64,000 nt of DNA from CAVZOY01 sp963777095 (lineage in GTDB: Bacteria > Actinomycetota > Actinomycetes > Mycobacteriales > Geodermatophilaceae). The number at the start of each line of letters is the position of its first letter. Positions within the stretch are counted from its first letter, which is position 1. Below the pieces are notes generated by a model. That model did no database searches and had not been told where the DNA came from. It was given only the letters and a program-made list of their open reading frames with translations. The position numbers and the translations under genes are program-made. The stretch lies in the NCBI GenBank assembly GCA_963777095.1, contig CAVZOY010000002.1:806001-870000 (forward strand), written 5' to 3'. This document shows, in pieces, positions 15,484-22,472 of this stretch.

Positions 15484-16524
15484 TCACGACTGCGTCCCGG
15501 TCGACGCCGGCGGACCGGTCGAGGCCCGGATGCGCAGGCGCGTGGGGAGCGTGATGGTCGGGACCGGCTCGCGCCGGGCCAGCAGGACGTCGACGAGCGC
15601 GCGCCCGGCCTCGTCAACGGGGCCACTGACCGTGGTGAGCGGCGGGGAGCAGAAGTCGGAGCCGAAGATGTCGTCGTAGCCGACCACGCTGACCTGCCCC
15701 GGCACGGCGACGCCCCGCTCGGCCAGCCGGCGGAGCACACCGATGCCCATGAGGTCGTTGAACGCGATCAGCGCGGTTGCGCCCGTGGCCAGGCCGACGT
15801 CGGCCGCCGCGGGGCCCCCCTCGAGGGTCGGGTCGAACGGTCCGCACCGGACGATCCGGGCCCCGGCCGCCTCCGCGTGCTCGGACAGGGCACCCCACCG
15901 CTGGGTGTCGGACCAGGTGCCCGGGCCGGCGAGGTACGCCAGGGACCGGTGACCGAGGGCCACGAGGTGCTGGACGATCTGACGGCTGCCGTCGGCGGAG
16001 TCGGTGGCCAGGCTGGCGAGTCCGTCCACCCTCCGGTTGAACAGCACCACCGGTGAGCGTGCGGCCAGGCTCTGCAGGTCGCCATCCGGCAGCCGGCTCG
16101 CGGCGAGGACGAAGCCGTCGACGGAGGCGCCGAGGCGCTCCAGGTGAGCGGCCTCCAGTTCGGGGCCACCCTGCGTGTCGGCGATCACCAAGGTCGAGCC
16201 CGCGGCGCGCGCTTGTGCCTCGGCGCCCCGGACGAGACCGAAGTTGTGCGGATTGGTGATGTCGGGGACCAGGACGGCCAGCATCCGGGTCCGCCCTGTG
16301 GGAAGTGCCTGCGCGAGCCGGTTCGGCCGGTACCCCAGTTCGCGGGCGACGGCCTGGATCCGCTCGCGCGTCCGCACGTTGACCCGCTGGGGATCGGAGA
16401 GGGCGCGCGACGCAGTCGAGACCGCCACCCCCGCCTCCCGCGCGACGTCCTGGAGCGTCACCGCACGGGCACGGCCGGGCGCACCGTCGGTGATCACGGC
16501 ACCCCCGTGTGAGCCTGCACTCAT
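15484..16524 (-). CDS. LacI/GalR-family transcriptional regulator
   Basis: A 346-residue repressor. It has an N-terminal HTH (VTLQDVAREAGVAVSTASRA, then hinge-helix YRPNRLAQAL) and a periplasmic-binding-protein-like effector domain (from LAVLVPDITNPHNFGLVRGA to the C-terminus). It is divergent from an MFS transporter, and a perfect LacI-type operator lies in between. The ATG at 16524 leaves that operator outside the gene; an ATG at 16563 would put the operator inside the coding region. The effector is likely a sugar or organic acid moved by the transporter; which one cannot be told. Confidence 0.9.
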   Translation of the reverse strand: MSAGSHGGAVITDGAPGRARAVTLQDVAREAGVAVSTASRALSDPQRVNVRTRERIQAVARELGYRPNRLAQALPTGRTRMLAVLVPDITNPHNFGLVRGAEAQARAAGSTLVIADTQGGPELEAAHLERLGASVDGFVLAASRLPDGDLQSLAARSPVVLFNRRVDGLASLATDSADGSRQIVQHLVALGHRSLAYLAGPGTWSDTQRWGALSEHAEAAGARIVRCGPFDPTLEGGPAAADVGLATGATALIAFNDLMGIGVLRRLAERGVAVPGQVSVVGYDDIFGSDFCSPPLTTVSGPVDEAGRALVDVLLARREPVPTITLPTRLRIRASTGPPASTGTQS

Positions 16525-16546
16525 CGAAGCTTGTTGCAGCAATATG

Positions 16547-16562
16547 TGGCAAGCGTTTGCCA
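16547..16562. promoter_or_regulatory. LacI-type operator
   Basis: TGGCAAGCGTTTGCCA matches the TGGCAA-RCGY-TTGCCA half-sites with central CG preferred by LacI/GalR regulators. It lies 22 bases before the LacI start and 57 bases before the transporter start. Confidence 0.85.
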
Positions 16563-16619
16563 TACTAGGCGCCGGGCGACCCGGGAGCCAGTGGGTCCCC
16601 CTGACGAAGGAGGTGCGGC

Positions 16620-17948
16620 GTGAGCAGCGGACCGGCGGGGACGACGACCGCGACCCGGGCCGCGTGGGTGTGGGGCGCCGGGATGCTCGGCTACATCTTC
16701 GCCGTCATGCAGCGCACGACCTTCGGTGTCGCCGGCCTCGACGCGGCGGAGCGCTTCTCGATCAGCCCCGCGACGCTGTCGGCGTTCGTGTTCCTCCAGA
16801 TCACCGTGTACGTGCTCGCGCAGGTCCCCGCAGGCCTGCTGGTGGACCGGTGGGGCCCGCGGTCGGTGCTGGTGGCCGGCGGAGCGTTCCTCGCCGCCGG
16901 ACAACTCCTGCTGGCGTTCGCTCCCGCCCTGCCGTTCGCGGTGCTGGCCCGCATCCTGGTCGGCGCCGGCGACGGGGTGATGTTCGTGGCTGTCCTCGGG
17001 CTCATCCCGCACTGGTTCCCGGCGCGCCGGGTCCCACTCGTCACCCAGTTCACCGGCATCCTCGGCCAGATCGGGCAGGTCCTGTCCGCCGTGCCCTTCC
17101 TCGCCCTGCTCTCCGCACTCGGCTGGTCTGCGGCCTTCGGGGCGGCCGCGGCGGCCAGCCTCCTGGGGGTCGCGCTGACGCTGGCCGTCGTCCGCAACGG
17201 TCCCGGCACGACCTGGAGCCCGGCACCGCCCGTCCGTGCGCGGGAGATCGCCGTGCAGATCCGGGACGTCTGGCAGCGGCCGGGCACCCGGCTGGGCTTC
17301 TTCGGCCACATGGGCACCCAGTTCTCGATGATGGTGTTCTCGGTCCTGTGGGGGGTGCCGTACCTGGTCTCCGGCCAGGGACTGTCGCCGGGCGAGGCCG
17401 GCGGGCTGGTCACCCTGTTCGTGGCCTCGGCGATCCTCATCGGGCCGGTCATCGGTGTGCTGACCGGGCGGCATCCGCTGCGCCGGTCCTGGCTGGTCCT
17501 GGGCATCATCGCGGCCGACGTGGCGGTGTGGTCGGCGGTGCTCGCCCTGCCCGGCTCAGCACCCCTCTGGCTGCTGGTGGTCCTCGTCGTCGTGCTGGCC
17601 GCCGGCGGGCCGGGCTCCGTGGTGGGCTTCGACATCGCCCGCACGTCGAACCCCGTCCCGAACCTCGGTCTGGCGCAGAGCATCGTCAACCTCGGCGGCT
17701 TCCTCGCCAGCCTGCTGGTCCTCGCGACCATGGGCGCCCTGCTGGACGTGCTCGGCGGCTTCACACCCGGGGCCTTCCGCGTGGCCTGGCTCGTGCAGTA
17801 CCCGGTCTGGCTGTTCGCCGTCATCGGGATCGTGGTCACCCGGCGCAAGGCGCGGCGGATCGACGCGGCACGCGGCGTGGTGCCACGGCCGATCCGCGAG
17901 GTGCTCCTGGCCGGCAGCCGGGCGGTGACCGTCGCCTCCGGGCGCTAG
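16620..17948 (+). CDS. MFS transporter (12 TM), LacI-linked
   Basis: A 442-residue secondary transporter with twelve hydrophobic segments. The conserved loop 2-3 motif is GLLVDRWGPRSVLVAGG, and TM4 has ARILVGAGDGVMF. The N-terminal part (AWVWGAGMLGYIFAVMQRTT) resembles the nitrate/oxalate/anion-cation symporter-like MFS group rather than drug exporters. GTG 16620 follows AAGGAGGTG. It is divergent from the LacI repressor and shares its operator, so it is probably induced by its own substrate. Its TAG stop shares CTAG with the stop of the hemerythrin gene on the opposite strand. Confidence 0.85.
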   Translation: MSSGPAGTTTATRAAWVWGAGMLGYIFAVMQRTTFGVAGLDAAERFSISPATLSAFVFLQITVYVLAQVPAGLLVDRWGPRSVLVAGGAFLAAGQLLLAFAPALPFAVLARILVGAGDGVMFVAVLGLIPHWFPARRVPLVTQFTGILGQIGQVLSAVPFLALLSALGWSAAFGAAAAASLLGVALTLAVVRNGPGTTWSPAPPVRAREIAVQIRDVWQRPGTRLGFFGHMGTQFSMMVFSVLWGVPYLVSGQGLSPGEAGGLVTLFVASAILIGPVIGVLTGRHPLRRSWLVLGIIAADVAVWSAVLALPGSAPLWLLVVLVVVLAAGGPGSVVGFDIARTSNPVPNLGLAQSIVNLGGFLASLLVLATMGALLDVLGGFTPGAFRVAWLVQYPVWLFAVIGIVVTRRKARRIDAARGVVPRPIREVLLAGSRAVTVASGR

Positions 17949-18539
17949 GGGGCCGGCTTCTCCGAGCCGTCGCCTCGAGCGCGACCGGCCACGGCGTCGC
18001 GGATCAGGTCCCGGGCCCGGTCCATCATGGCCATCGGGGTGCCGACGAGCAGTGCGCGTGCGGCTGACTCGTTGCCGGGGTGCGGATGGGTGGGCGCCAG
18101 CACCGAGGCCAGCTTCACGGCCGTGGCCATCGCCGCGCGCTCGCGCGGGCTTCGTCGCCGACCGGAGACCGGCGAACTCGCTGCTCTCCTCCTTGTCGGC
18201 GTGCGCGAGCAACGCCGTCCGGAACCGGACGAACAACTCCTCGAAGCCCGGATTCGTCGGCCCGAGCGCGTCGAGCGCGAACAGCATCTTGTTCACCTCG
18301 CGCTCCTCCTCGACCCGCTCGGCGACGGCCTCCTTGGCGCCGTCGACCCGGCGCTTGACGTAGGGGTGAACCAATTCCTCCTCGACGGCCTCGTGCACCG
18401 CGAGCAGGCGGAGGAGGGCGCGGAAGGGCTGCTCCCGGTCGGCCACCGTTGCGGAGGACACCTCCTCGCACAGCGCCCGGATGGCCCGGTGCTGGTCGAG
18501 CAGGAGATCGACGACGTCACCGTGCTGCTGCTGGGTCAT
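17945..18539 (-). pseudogene. Hemerythrin HHE-domain protein, frameshifted
   Basis: The first 135 or so residues (MTQQQHGDVVDLLLDQHRAI, then VHEAVEEELVHPYV and FRTALLAHADKEESSEF) carry the His/Glu residues of a hemerythrin-like di-iron four-helix bundle. After SATK the frame becomes Arg-rich and runs on. The expected C-terminus (MATAVKLASVLAPTHPHPGN, then VDRARD-like MMDRARDLIRD) is in the +1 frame and stops at 17945. Removing one base at about 18151 restores ...SATSPRERAAMATAV. The protein would bind oxygen or sense iron/NO. ATG 18539 has GGAAGGAG. The break looks like a one-base insertion, real or technical. Confidence 0.8.
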
Positions 18540-18624
18540 GACCGCTCCTTCCATCGTGGGACAGACGGCCAGCGTGGCCGTCGGCACCGCGCAGAGGCAC
18601 CGGCTCCCGCCGAGTGGAACGCGC

Positions 18625-19214
18625 TCACGCCGGAGGGACGCTCGCTGCGGCCGCGGCGAGGTGCCGCCGCGCCCACTCGCGCCGCTCGGCAGGGACACCG
18701 GCGCGCGAGACGTCGACGAGCACGGTGACGGTGTCGCCGTCGGTCTCGGTACGGCGCGGAAGCCCCAGCGTCCGGAGCAGACCGAGCATTGCCGCGTTGC
18801 CTGCCAGCACATCGGCGGCCAGGGTCTCCAGCCCGGCCTCGCCCGCGACGTCCGACAGGCGTTCGAGCATCAGCCGGCCGACGCCCTGGTGCTGGAGGGC
18901 GTCGTCGACGACGACGGCGATCTCGGCGCTGGGCTCCCGCCGGCCGGCCCTCGTAGCGGGCGACGGCGACCAGGTCGCTCCCCCGGATCGGCGACGAGGG
19001 CGAAGCGGTACCGGCCGTCGACCCGGGTGAACCGCTCGACGTCGGCGGCGGCGAGGTGCGGCCGGGCACCGAAGTAGCGGCGGTAGATCGTGTCGGCCGA
19101 CAGCCGGGCGTGCAGTGCGACGAGCGCGTCGGCGTCGTCCGGCCGGATGGGACGCACCTCGAGCCGGCTGCCGTTCCGCAGGACCACCTCGTCCGTCGCC
19201 GGATCCCGGCCCAT
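18625..19214 (-). pseudogene. GNAT-family N-acetyltransferase, two frameshifts
   Basis: Three consecutive pieces in three frames make one acetyltransferase. The N-terminus is VRPIRPDDADALVALHARLS, then IYRRYFGARPHL. The middle is SDLVAVARYEGRPAG. The C-terminus is EIAVVVDDALQHQGVGRLML, which holds the acetyl-CoA-binding Q-x-x-G-x-G-like loop. Removing one base from the C5 run at 18980-18984 and one from about 18936-18946 restores a continuous protein of about 196 residues. Both breaks are in short G/C runs. The substrate is unknown; it lies 9 bases after the TIM-barrel gene at the end of the meta-cleavage operon. Confidence 0.75.
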
Positions 19215-19223
19215 GACGGCCCG

Positions 19224-20091
19224 CTATCCCCGGGCGGCGTCGAGCACGGCCGTGGCGGCGTCGGCAGCGGCCTTGGCGGCGACGTCGACCGGCAGCGCCC
19301 GGAACTCGGGGGTGTTGACCTCGACGCACCACGGCCCGGCGAACCCGGCGTCCTGGACCGCCCGCACGAGGCCGACGACGTCGAGATCGCCGTCGCCCGG
19401 GAGCCGCCGGGCGGCGCGCGCGTGCTGCAGGAAGTCCGACGTGCACCCGCGGTCCGTCGTTGAGCTGGACCGCCACGACGCCCGCCCCGGGCAGGTCGTC
19501 GAGCGCGTCGAGTCCGGCTCCTCCGTTGAAGAAGTGCCAGACGTCGACCATCAGCCCGGCGTCGGCCGATCCGGACCTCCGGATCAGCTCGACGGCGGTG
19601 CCGACGTCCGGCACGGCGGACCAGGGGAAGGCCTCCAGGGCCACCAGCAGCCCCCGCTGCGCGAGCCGGTCGGCGAGGTCGGCCAGACGTGCGGCCGCGG
19701 CATCCGGATCGAGAGTGCCGGGCCGGAACTCCCCGGCGCTGACGTGGCGGCCGCCGAGCGCGTCGGCCACCACCTCCACGCCCGCCACCGTGGCGGCGAC
19801 GGCGGCGTCGTCGACGTCCATCGCCCACCCGCCGAGAAATTCGATCTCGACCAGGCTCAGCCCGGCCCCGTCGAGGACGGCCTGCATACCGGCAGCATCC
19901 AGACCGTTCGCCCTGTTCCGGGCGAGGTCGTCGACATGCAGGCCGATGCCGGCGAAACCGGCGGCAGCCGCCGCCTCGCACCGCTGCTCGAAGGTGTGTC
20001 GCGGCGGCTCCCCGAACCCGGCGCCGGAGAGCGTGAAGAAGCTGGCGACCAGGTCGGGCCCGTCGGCCGGCCCGCACGCCGGGTCAGCCAC
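19224..20091 (-). pseudogene. Sugar-phosphate isomerase/epimerase-like TIM-barrel protein, frameshifted
   Basis: The first 217 residues are an AP-endonuclease-2/xylose-isomerase-like barrel (FAGIGLHVDDLAR, VEIEFLGGWAMDV, LLVALEAFPWS, AGLMVDVWHFFNGG, VVAVQLNDGPR), with metal-ligand-type E and D residues at strand ends. The continuation (SDFLQHARAARRLPGDGDLD, then FAGPWCVEVNTPEFRALP) is in the +1 frame, ending at TAG 19224. Removing one base near 19440 joins them to about 288 residues. GTG 20091 overlaps the RidA stop by 8 bases, so translation is coupled. The reaction is unknown; such proteins isomerise or dehydrate keto acids and sugars. Confidence 0.75.
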
Positions 20092-20470
20092 GGTAGGCCG
20101 CGACCTCGATCATGAAGCGGGCGTTCTCCCCCGGGCGGCCGAACGCGGCGGACTCGATCGCCGACCGGGCCGGCCGGTGCTCGCCGAACCGCTGGGCCCA
20201 GACCTCGTTGAACAGCGGACGATCCCGCTGCAGGTTGCGCATGACGATGCCGACGCGGACGACGTCGGTCAGCCCGGCACCTCCGGCGGCCAGTATCGCG
20301 GCCAGGTTGTCGAACAGTTGCTCGGCCTCGGCGCGGGCATCCTCCGGGATCGCGCGCTCCCGGGGATCCGCACCGAAGAGCGCCGACACGTGGATCCAGC
20401 CGCCCGCCTCGACCGCCTGGGGCACCGGTCCGGCATGCGACGGCGCGTCGTCGGTGTGGATGATCCGCAC
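20084..20470 (-). CDS. RidA/YjgF-family protein, possible 2-aminomuconate deaminase
   Basis: A 128-residue trimer-forming RidA-fold protein (WIHVSALFGADPRE, then ARAEAEQLFDNLAAILAAGG, LTDVVRVGIVMRN and ENARFMIEVAAY). RidA proteins hydrolyse reactive imines, and one branch deaminates 2-aminomuconate to 4-oxalocrotonate in meta-cleavage of aminophenols. Placement right after the decarboxylase/hydratase genes makes that branch attractive, because 4-oxalocrotonate is the decarboxylase substrate. The conserved Arg expected near the end of the RidA pocket is not obvious here. The GTG has AGGAGG 4 bases upstream. General imine detoxification is the alternative. Confidence 0.82.
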   Translation of the reverse strand: MRIIHTDDAPSHAGPVPQAVEAGGWIHVSALFGADPRERAIPEDARAEAEQLFDNLAAILAAGGAGLTDVVRVGIVMRNLQRDRPLFNEVWAQRFGEHRPARSAIESAAFGRPGENARFMIEVAAYRG

Positions 20471-20478
20471 GGGGCCTC

Positions 20479-20769
20479 CTAGACAGACCAGTGCACGACG
20501 AGCTCGCGGCGGGCGCCGAACCGCTCCAGATGCCGGGCGAGGACGTCCTTCACCCGCTCGAGCGACTCCTCGTCCGACGCGTCGGCCTCGAGGACGATGT
20601 GGTCGGCCTCGGACCGGATCGTCCCGACGCCGTACGCGAAGACCAGTCGCCAGGCGTCGTGCACCCCGTCGACCGGCTCGACCGGGTTCTTGCGGCCCAG
20701 GTGGCTGAGCAACTGCTTGGCATAGCGTTCCGCGGCGTCGGTCGGCACAGCGGCGGTGGACGTGGGCAC
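20479..20769 (-). CDS. DUF2218 protein
   Basis: A 96-residue cytosolic protein matching the DUF2218 pattern: AERYAKQLLSHLGRK, then VGTIRSEADHIVLEADA and a LERVKDVLARHLERFG helix ending in VVHWSV. Members are often linked to iron or heme uptake genes, and some sit with oxidative pathways; no activity is established. Here it lies in the meta-cleavage operon, between the decarboxylase (41-base gap) and RidA (8-base gap), so it is probably co-expressed with them. Confidence 0.8.
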   Translation of the reverse strand: MPTSTAAVPTDAAERYAKQLLSHLGRKNPVEPVDGVHDAWRLVFAYGVGTIRSEADHIVLEADASDEESLERVKDVLARHLERFGARRELVVHWSV

Positions 20770-20810
20770 GGCTCCTCCTCCTCGTTGGCGTCCCCGGCCC
20801 GCACGGGGAT

Positions 20811-21602
20811 CTAGGCTCCGTAGACCTCGATCGCACCGAGGCCGTCGAACTCGAACGTCACGCTGCGGCCCGCGACGACCGGCACGGGTGCGGTGACGCC
20901 GCCGGAGAAGACCAGCTGACCGGCGCGGAGCCCCTCCCCCTCGGCGGCGAGCTGGTTGGCCAGCCAGGCGACGGACGCCGCCGGGTGACCCATCACGGCG
21001 GCGCCGGCCGCGGTCATCGCGACCTCGCCGTCCACGCGGACGACGCAGCCGAGCAGCCGCAGGTCCAGCAGGTCGTCCGGGCGCCGGGCGACCGGGCCCA
21101 GGTAGAACGCCCCGGCGCTCGCGTTGTCGGCCACGACGTCGGGGAGGGTGAACTGGAAGCTCTCGTAGCGGGAGTCGAGCACGTCGACCGCGCCGAACAC
21201 GACGTCCGTGGCCGCGAGCACGGAGGTCACCGTCGCCGGCGCCTCGATGTCGCGGGCGAGCAGGAAGGCGATCTCGGACTCCACGCGGGGGTGGATGAAC
21301 CGGTCGAGCCGCACGGGATCGCCGTGGGTCGAGATCATCCCGCTGGTGACCCGCCCGTACAGCGGCGCGTCCAGGCCCATCGCCCGCTGCTTGTTGCGGC
21401 TGGTGAGGCCGAGCTTGTACCCGACGAAGGTCTCGCCGGCGTCGAGCTTGGACTGCACGAACGCCTGCTGGGCCCGGTAGGCCGTGGCCACGTCGACGTC
21501 GGGGTGGGCGTCGCTGATCTGGTCGATCCCCCGTCGCTCGCGCTCGGCGGCGATCAGGATGTCGGCGATGCCCTGGGCGTCGATGGCTCCGTCCTGTGGC
21601 AC
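20811..21602 (-). CDS. 2-oxo-3-hexenedioate decarboxylase (DmpH/XylI type)
   Basis: A 263-residue member of the 2-keto-4-pentenoate hydratase/decarboxylase family (MhpD-like fold). Motifs: GYKLGLTSRNKQRAMGLDAP, LYGRVTSGM, a metal-ligand HPRVESEIAFLLARD, then DSRYESFQF and DVVADNASAG. These are typical of 4-oxalocrotonate decarboxylase, which releases CO2 to make 2-hydroxypenta-2,4-dienoate. The hydratase for the next step lies 8 bases upstream on the same strand, as in known dmp/xyl operons, where the two enzymes form a complex. Decarboxylase versus hydratase is assigned from pair order and motif similarity. Confidence 0.85.
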   Translation of the reverse strand: MPQDGAIDAQGIADILIAAERERRGIDQISDAHPDVDVATAYRAQQAFVQSKLDAGETFVGYKLGLTSRNKQRAMGLDAPLYGRVTSGMISTHGDPVRLDRFIHPRVESEIAFLLARDIEAPATVTSVLAATDVVFGAVDVLDSRYESFQFTLPDVVADNASAGAFYLGPVARRPDDLLDLRLLGCVVRVDGEVAMTAAGAAVMGHPAASVAWLANQLAAEGEGLRAGQLVFSGGVTAPVPVVAGRSVTFEFDGLGAIEVYGA

Positions 21603-21610
21603 GACCGCGC

Positions 21611-22399
21611 CTACTCCGAGAACCGCACGGTCACGGGCCCGAGGTGGTCGAACTCCGCGCGGAACACGTCCCCCGGCTGGACCGGCACCATCTTGTGGAC
21701 CGCACCCGGCAGCACGATGTCACCGGCCTTGAGACCCGACCCGAAGCTGCCGAGCTTGTTGGCCAGCCAGGCGACGCAACGCGCAGGGTTGCCCAGGGCC
21801 GCCGCGCCGGCGCCGGTGTCGATCACCTCCCCGTTCCGCGAGACGACCACCCCGAGGAGACGCAGGTCGAGTTCGGCCACCGGCCGCATCCGCCCACCGA
21901 CCACCAGCAGTCCCGACGACGCGTTGTCGGCGACGGTGTCGACCAGCTTGATCTTCCAGTCGGCGACCCGGCTGTCGACGACCTCCACCGCCGGCAGGGC
22001 GCCGGCGATGGCGTCGAGCGCCGTCGGCGTGCTGACGCCCGGGCCGGCGAGATCCCGCGCCATCACGAAGGCGAGCTCGGCCTCCACCCGGGGCTGCACG
22101 AGCCGGGACAACGCGATGAGATCGCCGTCCTCGACGATCATCTCGTCGGTCAGGACGCCGAAGTCCGGCTCGTCCACGCCCAGCAGGTCCTGCATCGGCT
22201 TCGAGGTCAGCCCCACCTTGCGACCGATCACCCGCTGTCCCTCGGCGATCCGGCGGTCGATGTTGATCGTCTGGATCGCGTAGGCGTCCTCGATGCGGAG
22301 GTCGTCGTAGCGGTCGGTCAGCGCAGCGACCGGCTTCGCCGTCCGATCGGCGTCCCACAGTTCGTCGGCGAGTTGTCGATGCAGGTCGGCGGCTGGCAC
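21611..22399 (-). CDS. mhpD: 2-hydroxypenta-2,4-dienoate hydratase (MhpD/DmpE type)
   Basis: A 262-residue hydratase. It has GRKVGLTSKPMQDLLGVDEP, FGVLTDEM, the Mg/Mn-ligand VQPRVEAELAFVMARDL, VVDSRVADWKIKLVDTVADN and ALGNPARCVAWLANKLG. It adds water to 2-hydroxypentadienoate, giving 4-hydroxy-2-oxovalerate in the lower meta-cleavage pathway. The aldolase and acetaldehyde dehydrogenase (DmpG/DmpF) for the following steps are not in this window. It starts an operon of at least six genes. The LuxR-type ATPase regulator ends 74 bases before it and may share its transcript or control it. Confidence 0.88.
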   Translation of the reverse strand: MPAADLHRQLADELWDADRTAKPVAALTDRYDDLRIEDAYAIQTINIDRRIAEGQRVIGRKVGLTSKPMQDLLGVDEPDFGVLTDEMIVEDGDLIALSRLVQPRVEAELAFVMARDLAGPGVSTPTALDAIAGALPAVEVVDSRVADWKIKLVDTVADNASSGLLVVGGRMRPVAELDLRLLGVVVSRNGEVIDTGAGAAALGNPARCVAWLANKLGSFGSGLKAGDIVLPGAVHKMVPVQPGDVFRAEFDHLGPVTVRFSE

Positions 22400-22472
22400 A
22401 TCCGTAGCGTTGCGGGGAGGACCGAACGCAGCAACGAGTGCCTCCGATGTTCCGTGCAGTGGGAACGGCGAC

